Assembly (NCBI GenBank): GCA_049645705.1
Contig: JBARUK010000004.1
Coordinates: forward strand, 1 to 64,000
Direction: 5' to 3'
DNA length: 64,000 nucleotides
Source: JBGNFV01 sp049645705
GTDB lineage: Bacteria; Bacteroidota; Bacteroidia; Cytophagales; Cyclobacteriaceae
Part shown: piece after piece, positions 1-8,764 of the stretch
Numbering within the stretch: position 1 is the stretch's first letter
Layout of the letters: the number at the start of each line of letters is the position of its first letter
The notes under the pieces: generated by a model
What the model was told of the DNA's origin: nothing
Seen by the model: the letters and a program-made list of their open reading frames with translations, nothing else
The model's database searches: none
Translations under genes and position numbers: made by a program

Positions 1-11
1 GACTTTATGCA

Positions 12-50
12 TATTGCGCTAAGGCGCAGCACGAGTGAATACTCGCGCTA
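12..50 (-). repeat. Inverted copy of the dispersed hairpin element
   Basis: This stretch is a diverged reverse complement of the double-hairpin segment that occurs on the plus strand at 217-262, 42570-42613 and 50234-50277. The stem CGAGT-GAAT-ACTCG is at 32-45. A second, shorter stem, GCGC-TAAG-GCGC, sits at about 16-27. Relative to the other copies, both sides of the stems have changed together. It lies head-to-head with the long copy that follows. Confidence 0.6.
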
Positions 51-57
51 TTTTTTT

Positions 58-518
58 CCCTGTTTCGAGTTTGTCCCATCGGGATCCCGTCGGGGTAACT
101 CACCTGGCAGGATGTATAGGAAGAGCACCAGGCAGTGATCATATTTAACTGATGCTGTAACCGATACTTTGGAGACGCCAGGCATGGCGTCTCTACTGCC
201 GGATATACTTTTTACTGGCGCAAGAATTCTCTTGTGTCCGCGCTCCTTAGAGCGCAATATGCAGGATGTAGCTAAAACCTCCACCACCAGAAGTGACTGT
301 AAACTCTCTGCTATTTTTTCCGATCCTTTCCATACGATCCTTTTCAGGGCGACCCCTTCCAGACGAGAGACCCATTGCACGGCGCACTTGAACCAAGTAG
401 GCTTTGAAACCTGCCAGAATCTGCGTGAGGGATAGAGCCATTGTCGGAGCCCGTGAGGGGACGGTGCGGGGGCAGGCGACTGGCGAAAGCCCGGCCCGCT
501 GCATAGCGGGACACGCCC
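58..518 (+). repeat. Dispersed structured repeat, copy 1 (near full length)
   Basis: The segment is shared with 42407-42674 and 50061-50520, and its last ~95 bp also with 40255-40349. Recognisable blocks in order: a 5' block CCCGTCGGGGTAACTCACC (about 88-106); a REP-like hairpin (172-196); a double hairpin with stems CAAGA/TCTTG (221-234) and GCGCTC/GAGCGC (240-255); a block ending near 330; and a 3' core starting GCGTGAGGGATAGAGCC (423-518) with stem CCCGCT/AGCGGG. Short ORFs in it are not conserved between copies. It looks like a non-autonomous mobile or REP/BIME-like composite, or a structured RNA; its origin is not established. Confidence 0.7.
172..196 (-). repeat. REP-like hairpin with GTAG
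   Basis: Perfect 8-bp arms GAGACGCC and GGCGTCTC flank a 6-nt loop. Read on the minus strand the element begins GTAGAGACGCC. A GTAG next to an imperfect palindrome is the hallmark of REP sequences recognised by RAYT transposases. Similar hairpins occur at 42513-42546 and 53164-53190, the latter beside the RAYT gene at 52556. Confidence 0.6.
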
Positions 519-851
519 GTATGACTTTCCAGATACTAGTTCATTATATAAAAACGGATATTATTCCTACAGGGTCCCGTCGGGGTAACTGACCTGGCAG
601 GCGAAGTCGAACGTGACCGGTGCCGACTTCGTGTTAGATAAGAGTAGAGCTGTCCAATACTGTCTCATTTATCTTAACATGGTGCATGCACCACCCCTGA
701 CGACAGAACAGTGGCATGTTTTGCGTCGGTCGCCTCCTCGAATATGAAGGAAATTTAATATACGATTGAGCAATCGGGACCTGATTTGATTATTAGCTTG
801 ACGGCTATGCCGGTAGGGGGGGTAATGTTGGGTTTTGGAATCAGGGGAAAA
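519..851. other. Intergenic, no gene seen
   Basis: No convincing coding sequence. It holds a second fragment of the dispersed repeat's 5' block (573-601) and a perfect 14-bp palindrome TGGTGCATGCACCA at 680-693 of unknown role. Confidence 0.5.
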
Positions 852-1361
852 TCAAACCATGGCCTTGCGCAACAGGAAGGGTTCCCACTCGGCGTGGGCG
901 TCGCCTGAGAAGTCGCGGAGGAAGGTCATGTAGGAGGGTTTTGTTGGTTTTGTTTTAAGGATCATGTTTACATGCTCCGGCAGGCGGTCGCCTTTGCGTG
1001 CGTTGCAGCGCTTGCAGGCAGTTACCAGGTTGGTCCAGAGGCTTCGTCCGCCACGGCTGCGGGGTAGTACGTGGTCCAGCGTCAGCTCTTTGCCATCGCC
1101 GCAGTACTGGCAGGTAAATTTATCTCTCTTGAATACATTCTGGCGCGTGAGCACCACACCCCGGTAGGGCAGCTTGATATATTTGTGTAATCGTATGACG
1201 GCAGGTACGGGGTATTCGTCCGTTACCGTATGCAGAATCACCCCTTCGGCCTCTGTGACAAGGTCGGCCTTGCTAAGCCAGACGAGCACAAAAGCCCGCT
1301 CTACCGAACAAACCATTAGGGGACTGTAGTCCTGGTTAAGGATCAATACTCTGCGTTTCAT
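852..1361 (-). CDS. HNH endonuclease
   Basis: A 169-residue HNH nuclease of the compact type widespread in Bacteroidota genomes. The N-terminal ~75 residues form the family-specific part. The HNH module runs from about 75 to 126, with the structural zinc pairs C84-QY-C87 and C116-KR-C119, the D96-H97 pair in LDHVLPRSRGG, and N120 followed by ARKGDR. Family knowledge gives metal-dependent DNA cleavage; the physiological target of this subfamily is not known. It sits 4 bp downstream of the NlpC/P60 gene on the same strand and is probably cotranscribed. All key residues are present. It is not a homing nuclease inside an intron, because no split gene surrounds it. Confidence 0.85.
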   Translation of the reverse strand: MKRRVLILNQDYSPLMVCSVERAFVLVWLSKADLVTEAEGVILHTVTDEYPVPAVIRLHKYIKLPYRGVVLTRQNVFKRDKFTCQYCGDGKELTLDHVLPRSRGGRSLWTNLVTACKRCNARKGDRLPEHVNMILKTKPTKPSYMTFLRDFSGDAHAEWEPFLLRKAMV

Positions 1362-1365
1362 ACGT

Positions 1366-2160
1366 TTACGTTTGTTTCATTACTCGTCTTATCGCGGTTA
1401 GTTGATGCGTATGCTTATTTCTCTCTGCATTAAATATGCCTGTCTCGTCCACCTGGTCTTTGCGCACGCGGCCACTGGCATGGATCACGGTATGGTCTTC
1501 CAGTAGTATGCCTACGTGGTTTCCGCCCGTTTCGCTTCCCTTGAAGAACAGAAGATCGCCCGGAACGGCCTGCGCGAGGCTCTCTACGTGGCTGCCCTGC
1601 TGCACCTGCTGTGAGGCATCGCGCTGCAGGGTGTAGCCAGTGACCCGGTAGGCCATCTGGGTGAAGCCGGAACAGTCGATCCCGAAGGGCGACTTACCTC
1701 CCCAGAGGTAGGGTGCGTGTATGTATTTCTCGGCCGTTTGCTTCAGAAACTCGTAATCACGCTTTTGGCTCAGGCTTTTGGCCTCACCATTGTAGGCCAG
1801 TTGCTCTTCTACCTTAAAAAGCTCGTTGGTAGATATGGGAAGCACACTACCTATAAGTACTTGAATATAATGCTTTTTAAATAAAATGCCAGTGGCAAGA
1901 TCGGTGCAAATCTTGTAGTCTGCATTGCTCACGGCATCGAAGTATTCTGATGAAATGGGGTAGAACTGAGTATGGTCTATCCAGCCCTCGTAGCCGTCCC
2001 ACTGTATGCGTATGCGGAGCCACCGGTGGTCTTTGGCCCACTCCAGTATGGTGTAGTGATCGCCAAACAGCATCTGGGTGACCATTTCCGCCCGGTCTGT
2101 AGGTTCCTTGCGTACCGGGATGAGTGTGAGCCTGCATATACCGTGTTGCGTATTTTCCAT
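1366..2160 (-). CDS. SH3-NlpC/P60 peptidoglycan endopeptidase
   Basis: A 264-residue protein with an N-terminal SH3b-like region (about 8-65), a linker and a C-terminal NlpC/P60 cysteine peptidase (about 135-262). The catalytic Cys is C163 in GIDCSGF, the His is H215 in GNHVGILL, and a third polar residue is H227 in VIHASGR. The family cleaves peptide cross-links or stems of peptidoglycan, as in DL-endopeptidases of the YkfC/YgiM-SH3 type. No clear signal peptide is visible at the chosen ATG, so it may act on recycled cell-wall peptides in the cytoplasm, or the export signal may be atypical. It starts 7 bp after smpB and shares its strand with the whole 852-4042 block. Confidence 0.85.
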   Translation of the reverse strand: MENTQHGICRLTLIPVRKEPTDRAEMVTQMLFGDHYTILEWAKDHRWLRIRIQWDGYEGWIDHTQFYPISSEYFDAVSNADYKICTDLATGILFKKHYIQVLIGSVLPISTNELFKVEEQLAYNGEAKSLSQKRDYEFLKQTAEKYIHAPYLWGGKSPFGIDCSGFTQMAYRVTGYTLQRDASQQVQQGSHVESLAQAVPGDLLFFKGSETGGNHVGILLEDHTVIHASGRVRKDQVDETGIFNAERNKHTHQLTAIRRVMKQT

Positions 2161-2167
2161 AGCTTAT

Positions 2168-2635
2168 CTAGTAGCGGATCTTACTTACTTCCCGCTTTTG
2201 TTCTTTTTCTTTGAGACTCTGTCGTTTGTCGTGCAGTTTTTTACCACGGCCCAGGGCTATCTCCAGCTTGGCCAGGCCGCGGGCGTTTATGAAAAGCTTG
2301 CTGGGCACTATGGCCAGGCCTTTCTCGTCCAGCTTGGTCTTCAGTTTGTCCAGCTCGCGGCGGTTCAGCAGGAGCTTGCGTTCGCGCTTGGCATCGTGGT
2401 TCTCATGGGTGCCCAGCTCGTAGGGGGTTATGTGCATTTCGCGCACGTACAGCTCGTTATTATGAAATACGCAAAAGGCACTGGACATATTTACCTTGCC
2501 CATGCGTATAGACTTGATCTCGGTGCCCCTGAGCGACATACCGGCTACGTAGACATCGAGAAACTCGTACTCGTAGCGGGCCTGGCGGTTGCGTATACTT
2601 ATGTTATTACTGAACTTACTCTCTTTCTTCGCCAT
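2168..2635 (-). CDS. smpB: SsrA-binding protein SmpB
   Basis: The 155-residue SmpB binds tmRNA and brings it to stalled ribosomes for trans-translation. Recognisable segments are NRQARYEYEF, AGMSLRGTEIKSIR and RKLLLNRREL, with the basic C-terminal tail rich in Lys/Arg (about 133-152) that occupies the empty mRNA channel. Length and motifs are normal. The 5' end overlaps the 3' end of the thioesterase gene by 20 bp, which suggests translational coupling. The start ATG at 2635 gives the usual MAKK beginning. Confidence 0.95.
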   Translation of the reverse strand: MAKKESKFSNNISIRNRQARYEYEFLDVYVAGMSLRGTEIKSIRMGKVNMSSAFCVFHNNELYVREMHITPYELGTHENHDAKRERKLLLNRRELDKLKTKLDEKGLAIVPSKLFINARGLAKLEIALGRGKKLHDKRQSLKEKEQKREVSKIRY

Positions 2636-3026
2636 TTCTGATCTTGTTAAACAGGGCGTCTATTTTATTTTTAGGCAGTACCTTCTGCCCGGTGCGTCCG
2701 GTGGCTACTGTCCTCTCTCCTACCTTAGCCTCGTAGGTGCATACCAGGCTGTTGCCCTCCTGGCTCTCTACAGTGGCGGTGATGACTACCTCTTCCCCTA
2801 CGAATGCGGGCGAAGAATGGTTTACGGTAAGCATGGTACCGATGCCTTCTTCTCCCTCTTCCTTCATTTCCAGGACAAAAAGGCGCGAGGCCCACTCAAT
2901 ATCGCGGGCCAGGGCAAAGGTAGCACATACCGGGTGTACCTGCCTGCCGTGAAAGGCGGCGGTATCATGGTCTGACACCACATGCCGGTAGGTTTTGGTA
3001 TCGCCTTTGGTAAAAAGTGCTTTCAT
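2616..3026 (-). CDS. FlK-like hotdog thioesterase
   Basis: A 136-residue single hotdog domain. The frame is open to 3143, but family alignment favours the internal ATG at 3026 (MKALFTKGDT), which also avoids overlap with tsaD. The putative Thr-Glu-His triad is T36 (CATFAL), E44 (DIEWAS) and H70 (VNHSSP); the spacing of 8 and 26 residues matches that known for the fluoroacetyl-CoA thioesterase FlK. The general role is hydrolysis of a small acyl-CoA. Nothing here suggests fluoroacetate, and many FlK relatives have unknown substrates. It lies between tsaD and smpB in one tight minus-strand run. Confidence 0.75.
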   Translation of the reverse strand: MKALFTKGDTKTYRHVVSDHDTAAFHGRQVHPVCATFALARDIEWASRLFVLEMKEEGEEGIGTMLTVNHSSPAFVGEEVVITATVESQEGNSLVCTYEAKVGERTVATGRTGQKVLPKNKIDALFNKIRNGEERE

Positions 3027-3037
3027 GCAGGCATTAT

Positions 3038-4042
3038 TCAGAGCGGCATACGCGGCATGGGCGATACGTCCAGTGAGGCAAAGTTGCCCGCCAGGTACTG
3101 GTAGTGGGCAGCCATGGCGATCATGCCGGCGTTGTCCGTACAATATTCAAAGGCGGGAATATACACATTCCATCCCTGTTTATCAGCTTCTGCCTGCAGG
3201 GCATTTCGCAATCCGCTGTTGGCACTTACGCCACCAGCTATGGCCACTTCCTTTATGCCGGTTTCGCGTGCGGCCCTTCTCAGCTTGGTCATAAGCATAT
3301 TGATAAGGGTGCGCTGGATGCTGGCGCAGATATCAGGCAGATTATTCGGGATGAATTCTGGTTCTTTCTTTACCTGGTCACGTAAAAAATACATGAAGGC
3401 TGTCTTGATGCCGCTGAAGCTGTAGTCCAGTCCTTTCATTTCGGTTTCGGGAAATGTGTAGGCCTCGGGGTTACCCTCCTTGGCGTATTTATCGATAAGG
3501 GGGCCACCAGGGTATGGCAGGTCCATCAGCTTGGCTGTTTTGTCAAAGGCCTCCCCTGCTGCATCATCCTGGGTCTGGCCTATCACGGTCATGTCCAGGT
3601 AGTCATCTACCCGCACGATCTGGGTATGCCCGCCGCTGACAGTGAGGCATAGGAAAGGAAAGGACGGCTTGGGGTCTTCGATAAAGTGGGCCAGAATGTG
3701 GGCCTGCATGTGGTTGACCTCGATGAGGGGAATGTCCAGCCCCATGGCGAGTCCCTTGGCAAAGCTGGTGCCAACGAGCAGAGCACCAAGCAGTCCCGGA
3801 CCGCGGGTAAAGGCCACGGCATTCAGCATCTTTTTGTCTATATTTGCCCCCTTTAGCGCCTGGTCTATTACGGGGACGACGTGCTGTTGATGAGCCCTGG
3901 AAGCCAACTCAGGAACTACACCGCCGAATTTTTGGTGTATTTTTTGTGTAGCTATAATATTAGATAGGACCTTACCCTGCTGAATAACAGCAGCTGAGGT
4001 CTCATCACACGAGGATTCGATCGCTAGGATAGTAGGAGGCAT
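3038..4042 (-). CDS. tsaD: tRNA N6-threonylcarbamoyladenosine transferase TsaD
   Basis: TsaD transfers the threonylcarbamoyl group to A37 of ANN-decoding tRNAs together with TsaB and TsaE, in the cytoplasm. Visible hallmarks are ILAIESSCDETSAAV at the N-terminus, the metal-binding HMQAH motif, SGGHTQIV, GEAFDKTAKLM and the C-terminal DNAGMIAM motif. The ATG at 4042 gives the standard start PPTILAIESSCDE (334 aa); an upstream in-frame ATG at 4063 would run into the divergent tamB gene. With the 4042 start only 5 bp separate the two start codons, so each promoter must lie inside the other gene's coding region. Confidence 0.93.
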   Translation of the reverse strand: MPPTILAIESSCDETSAAVIQQGKVLSNIIATQKIHQKFGGVVPELASRAHQQHVVPVIDQALKGANIDKKMLNAVAFTRGPGLLGALLVGTSFAKGLAMGLDIPLIEVNHMQAHILAHFIEDPKPSFPFLCLTVSGGHTQIVRVDDYLDMTVIGQTQDDAAGEAFDKTAKLMDLPYPGGPLIDKYAKEGNPEAYTFPETEMKGLDYSFSGIKTAFMYFLRDQVKKEPEFIPNNLPDICASIQRTLINMLMTKLRRAARETGIKEVAIAGGVSANSGLRNALQAEADKQGWNVYIPAFEYCTDNAGMIAMAAHYQYLAGNFASLDVSPMPRMPL

Positions 4043-4047
4043 TAGCG

Positions 4048-7000
4048 TTGGCAACAAAGTCAAATTTTTGGCAAGTTATTAAAAATGGGGTATTACGACC
4101 AATTCTCTACCTGGTCGCTTTTATCGTATTACTTTTTGTGCTCTCAGTTGCAGCACTGCAAAGCCCCTATGTCCAGACCAGGATCGTCCAGCAATTATCT
4201 CAGAACCTTACTGAAAAACTAGGCTTCCCCGTCTCTATTAAGTATGTAGACATCAGATGGTTCGACACCATCATACTGGAAGACGTGGTGGTCCGTGACC
4301 AGCAGGACAGTGTCATGATCGGGGTGGACCGGCTCAGGATCAATTTTGACTTCCAGGAAATGTTTATGGATGAGCTGCACCGCATAGATGAAGTGCGCCT
4401 GTACGATGCAGAAGTAAACATGGTGCGCTATGCTGTGGACAGCCAGATAAACATAAACCAGTTTGTGAGGCGGGTAAAGGAGCTTACCCGGCCTAAGAAC
4501 CCCAGCACGAACCCTACCTACCTGTACATAGACCGGGTGGTATTTGCCGACAGCCGGTTTGCCATTAACGATATGCTACAGGACAGCATACCGGAAGGCT
4601 TCGACTACTACCACTTTAAGCTGAACGACATGGACATCCACGGGCGGGAGTTTACCGTACGTGCGGATACTATGGCGGTGGACATAAAGCGGATGTACGC
4701 CAGGGAGCAAAAGACGAATACGGCGATAAATAAGCTGACGACATTCTTCCGGTTTTCTGAAAGCGCCATGGAGTTTTACAACATGAACTTCAGCCTGGGC
4801 GAGAGCCTGCTGCAGGACACGCTGGTATTTACGTACAACACCAGCGCAAACCTGAGCTACTTTAACGATAGCGTAAGCGTAATGGCTAAGCTGGATAACT
4901 CGATCCTGCATACGAATGACCTGGCGCTGTTTGCCCCCGGCCTGAAGGAGTACAACCAGCGGTATACGATAAGCGGAACGGTACGGGGCAAGGTAAATAA
5001 CTTTAGCGCCCGTGACCTGGAGCTGGACTTTGGCCGCAGCAGTAACCTGAAGGGCCGCGTGTCTTTTGAGGGACTTCCGGATGTGCAAAACACCTTTATA
5101 CAGGCCGAAGTGGCCAATTCGGCCATAAACGCAAGCGACCTGCGGCCTTACCTGAACCCGGATACGTATGACCGGCTCCAGACCTTTGGCAGAAGCTACT
5201 TTAGCGGCAGGTTTACGGGCTTTGTAAATGATTTTGTGGCCAATGGCAACTTTAAAACGCCGCTGGGTAATATAGACTCGGACATTAACCTGAAAATACG
5301 GGAGACGGGCGCAGAGAGCACCTACACCGGGTCACTGGCGCTGGATAACTTTAACCTGGGCCGACTGATAGATAACCGGGAATTTCTGCAGCGGGTCACC
5401 ATGTCGGGTACCATAAACGGCAGCGGATTCAGCGTGGAAGATGCAGACGTGGAGGTAGATGTGGAAGTGGACAAGGTGGGCATAAAAGGGTATAACTACA
5501 CGGACATAGTCACGGAAGCAAAGCTGGCGAATGAGTTTTTTGAAGGAAACCTGTCAGTAAACGACCCCAACATGCAGTTCAGGGGATATGCGTCGGTAGA
5601 CCTGCGGAATAATCTGAACCACATCCGTATAAATGCGGACCTGGACACTATGCGCCTGCATGTACTGAACCTGATAGAGGAGGAGCTGGCGCTGCACAGC
5701 CGCCTGGATGTGGACATCACGGGCATAAAGCTGGACAGTATAACGGGTAGCGGATACCTGCGCGATACGCAGATACGCTACCAGGGCCGCGACCTGGACC
5801 TGGATTCGCTCGTATTTTACTCATACCGCGAGCCGGGCTACCGTGAGCTGCACATTGGCTCGGAGCGGATAAAGCTGGATGCCACGGGGCAGTTTGACTA
5901 CACTCCGCTGGTAAAGGACCTGAAGCGCCTGGTGAAGGAGTACGAGCTGGCCTTTCTGAATGACCAGGATGAGCTGGACCGATACTACAGTACCCACCGT
6001 GATACCGTATACGCAGACTATGAGGTAAACTTTGCCGCGCAACTGGACAATGCCAACCCGCTGCTGCAACTGCTGGTGCCGGAAGTGCAGGTAAGCCGCA
6101 ACACGCGCATAGAGGGCAGCTTTGACGGAGGTTATACATCCATTGTGCGACTGAATACGATGGTGGACACACTGGCCTACAAGACGAATGTGTGGCATAA
6201 CCTGCAGGCAGATATTACTACCTCCAAGATAGCAGATAGCACGGCGGTGCTGGCCAGTGGCTTCATAGGTGCCGAAAAGATGGAGTTTGAGAACTTCACT
6301 TCCCTTACTGACCTGAGTGCGGAGGGTATCTGGGACAGGGACCACATCGACATATACGCCTATGCCGAACAGGAAGGCGGGCAGAACTATGTGAACATAG
6401 GCGGAGAGATTGAATTTCTGACTGACAGCACGTCTATACAGTTCCTGGATGATACGGAGTTCCAGGTGCTGGATAAGGTATGGCGCGTGAGTGACCTGAA
6501 CAGGATCGTGCTGGCCGGGGGCAAAACGATCGTGTCGGACCTGAGGGTGTATAACGAGAACCAGCGCGTGGCGGCCAACGGGGTGCTATCTGACTCCCTG
6601 GGCGATGTATTCGAACTGAACGTGGACAACTTTATGGTAGAGAGCCTGAACTCTCTGCTGGACGATACAGAGGTATTCGGCACCTTCGATGGCTCCATAG
6701 ACATAAGGGGTGCACTGGATGAGCAGCTACTGGAGAGTAACTTCATACTGTCTGACTTCCGGGTGGGCCGCTTCCCGGTGGGCAGGGTCATAGGTAATAC
6801 GACCTACGAAAAGGATCTGGACCGGATGAATGCCACGCTGAACGTAACCCGTGAGAATGAAGAGATCATCGGCATTACCGGCCACTACTACCCTAACCGG
6901 GAGGAGAACACGCTGGACCTGGTGGCAAACTTCGACGGGGCCAACCTGAATGTGGTGGAGCCGTTTATAGACGAGATATTTGCCCAGATACAGGGAAAAG

Positions 7001-8682
7001 CCAGCGGCCGCTTTACTATATCGGGTACGCTCAACTACCCTATACTGCGCGGCCGGGGTGACTTTACCGGCGGGCGGGCGCACTTTAACTACCTGAACAC
7101 GGACTATACTTTTAACGGCGGACTCATCTTCGACGATAACGAGATAGGCGTGCGAAACCTGGAACTCCGCGACGCAGCCAATAATCTGGCCCTGCTGTCC
7201 GGTGGTTTCTTCCATGATGGTTTCCGTGATTTTGTCATAGACCTGCATACCGAGATGGAAAACTTCCGGGTGCTGAACACGACGGCGGAGGACAACGACC
7301 TGTACTACGGCATGGCGCATGTGTCCGGCTCTATGGACATACTGGGTGCTCCGAATAATCTGCTGGTAGATGCCACGGCGGTAACGCAGCCCAACACGCG
7401 CCTGTTCATACCGGTGCAGAGTGAGGAGGACCTGACGGACCAGTCGTACATCAACTATGTAGACCGTACGGACTCGGTCATACGCGCGGCCATAGAGGGT
7501 GAGCTGGAAGCGGTGGACCTGAAGGGTATACAGCTAGAGTTTGACCTGGGCATTACGCCGGACGCGTACGCGGAGATCATATTTGATATAAAGGCGGGAG
7601 ACATTATCCGCGGACGCGGAAATGGCGATGTAAAGCTGCAGATCAACACGGAAGGCGAATTCAATATGTTCGGTGATTTCGTATTCGAGACCGGCGGCTA
7701 CAATTTTACGCTATACAATATTATCAATAAGGAATTTGAGATACTGCCCAACAGCCGCCTCAGCTGGTACGGCGATCCGTATGAGGGCATCCTGGATATA
7801 AATGCCCTGTACCGCCAGCGTGCCAGCCTGGCCCCGCTGCTACAGGTCAATGATGATGAGTTTCTGACCCAGCCGGAGGTCATCCGCCGCTACCCTATCG
7901 AGCTGAGCCTGTTCCTGGACGGCCCTCTTCTCAAGCCGGACATTGATTTTGATATAGATATCGGCAATGTGCCGGACGTAGTCGTTACGCCTGCCGGACC
8001 GGTCAGCTTTTCAGATGCCATACAGGCCTTCAATGCCCGTATCACTAACGATGAGCAGGAACTGAAGCGCCAGGTATTCAGCCTGCTGATATTGCAGCGA
8101 TTCAGTGAGCAGAACAGCTTTACGGTGGGTGGCGAAACGATCGGCAGCAGCCTTAGCGAGTTTCTCAGTAACCAACTCAGCTACTGGGTTACGCAGTTTG
8201 ACGAAAACCTGACCATAGACGTGGACCTGGCCGGGCTGGATGCCGATGCCTTCAATACCTTCCAGCTACGGCTGAGCTACACTTTTCTGGAGGGAAGGTT
8301 GCGAATCACCCGTGACGGTGGGTTTACAAACATTCAGAACCAGGCTAACCTGGGCAGTATAGCGGGCGACTGGACGCTGGAGTATCTGCTCACCCAGGAT
8401 GGCCGCCTGCGCGTGAAAATGTATAACCGTACTGACTTTAGCCTGGTAAATGAAGCGATTGACAATGGCTCTTATACCACAGCGGGACTCTCACTCATGC
8501 ATACCCAAAGCTGGGACAATGTGAAGGAGATATTTACCAACACCCGCGAAAAGGCCCTCAGCGAAAAGCTGCAGGAGCTGCAGGAGGAAAGCGAAGAGGA
8601 AGAGGAGGAAGACGACGCACCTGCAGACGACCCCGTCCTGCAGGCCACACCGGTGGAGGAAGAGGAAGAAGCAGGAAGTTAA
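4048..8682 (+). CDS. tamB: TamB-family translocation/assembly protein (DUF490)
   Basis: A 1544-residue AsmA/TamB-type protein. A single N-terminal membrane anchor (about 16-37) is followed by a very long periplasmic beta-rich stretch. The C-terminal DUF490/TamB domain (about 1080-1490) contains YNFTLYNIINKEFEILPNSR and SYWVTQFDENLTIDVDL. The tail is strongly acidic (EEESEEEEEEDD region). TamB-like proteins bridge inner and outer membrane and are implicated in phospholipid transport and outer-membrane protein assembly; the Bacteroidota forms are less studied. The reading frame has no ATG before the anchor: an in-frame stop lies at 4033, and the only usable start is TTG at 4048. The gene diverges from tsaD. 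Confidence 0.9.
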   Translation: MATKSNFWQVIKNGVLRPILYLVAFIVLLFVLSVAALQSPYVQTRIVQQLSQNLTEKLGFPVSIKYVDIRWFDTIILEDVVVRDQQDSVMIGVDRLRINFDFQEMFMDELHRIDEVRLYDAEVNMVRYAVDSQININQFVRRVKELTRPKNPSTNPTYLYIDRVVFADSRFAINDMLQDSIPEGFDYYHFKLNDMDIHGREFTVRADTMAVDIKRMYAREQKTNTAINKLTTFFRFSESAMEFYNMNFSLGESLLQDTLVFTYNTSANLSYFNDSVSVMAKLDNSILHTNDLALFAPGLKEYNQRYTISGTVRGKVNNFSARDLELDFGRSSNLKGRVSFEGLPDVQNTFIQAEVANSAINASDLRPYLNPDTYDRLQTFGRSYFSGRFTGFVNDFVANGNFKTPLGNIDSDINLKIRETGAESTYTGSLALDNFNLGRLIDNREFLQRVTMSGTINGSGFSVEDADVEVDVEVDKVGIKGYNYTDIVTEAKLANEFFEGNLSVNDPNMQFRGYASVDLRNNLNHIRINADLDTMRLHVLNLIEEELALHSRLDVDITGIKLDSITGSGYLRDTQIRYQGRDLDLDSLVFYSYREPGYRELHIGSERIKLDATGQFDYTPLVKDLKRLVKEYELAFLNDQDELDRYYSTHRDTVYADYEVNFAAQLDNANPLLQLLVPEVQVSRNTRIEGSFDGGYTSIVRLNTMVDTLAYKTNVWHNLQADITTSKIADSTAVLASGFIGAEKMEFENFTSLTDLSAEGIWDRDHIDIYAYAEQEGGQNYVNIGGEIEFLTDSTSIQFLDDTEFQVLDKVWRVSDLNRIVLAGGKTIVSDLRVYNENQRVAANGVLSDSLGDVFELNVDNFMVESLNSLLDDTEVFGTFDGSIDIRGALDEQLLESNFILSDFRVGRFPVGRVIGNTTYEKDLDRMNATLNVTRENEEIIGITGHYYPNREENTLDLVANFDGANLNVVEPFIDEIFAQIQGKASGRFTISGTLNYPILRGRGDFTGGRAHFNYLNTDYTFNGGLIFDDNEIGVRNLELRDAANNLALLSGGFFHDGFRDFVIDLHTEMENFRVLNTTAEDNDLYYGMAHVSGSMDILGAPNNLLVDATAVTQPNTRLFIPVQSEEDLTDQSYINYVDRTDSVIRAAIEGELEAVDLKGIQLEFDLGITPDAYAEIIFDIKAGDIIRGRGNGDVKLQINTEGEFNMFGDFVFETGGYNFTLYNIINKEFEILPNSRLSWYGDPYEGILDINALYRQRASLAPLLQVNDDEFLTQPEVIRRYPIELSLFLDGPLLKPDIDFDIDIGNVPDVVVTPAGPVSFSDAIQAFNARITNDEQELKRQVFSLLILQRFSEQNSFTVGGETIGSSLSEFLSNQLSYWVTQFDENLTIDVDLAGLDADAFNTFQLRLSYTFLEGRLRITRDGGFTNIQNQANLGSIAGDWTLEYLLTQDGRLRVKMYNRTDFSLVNEAIDNGSYTTAGLSLMHTQSWDNVKEIFTNTREKALSEKLQELQEESEEEEEEDDAPADDPVLQATPVEEEEEAGS

Positions 8683-8738
8683 GTAAGCCACCCCTCACCA
8701 GCTACTTATCATAGAATCTCTTCAGTAATTTTGAAAAT

Positions 8739-8752
8739 AGACCGATCGGTCT
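8739..8752. promoter_or_regulatory. TetR operator, copy 1
   Basis: Perfect 14-bp palindrome AGACCGATCGGTCT, 12 bp upstream of the TetR start codon. The identical palindrome recurs at 9368-9381 ahead of the next gene. A repeated perfect palindrome beside a TetR gene is the expected pattern for the regulator's own operator, so autoregulation is inferred. Confidence 0.8.
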
Positions 8753-8764
8753 TAAATTGTACGC

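Noticed and set aside
169..592. Short open frames inside the repeat copy at the left edge
   Set aside because: Frames are not preserved between repeat copies and stems, not codons, are conserved.
2616..3143. Longer start for the FlK-like thioesterase
   Set aside because: The extra 39 residues show no family similarity and would overlap tsaD; ATG 3026 fits the family start.
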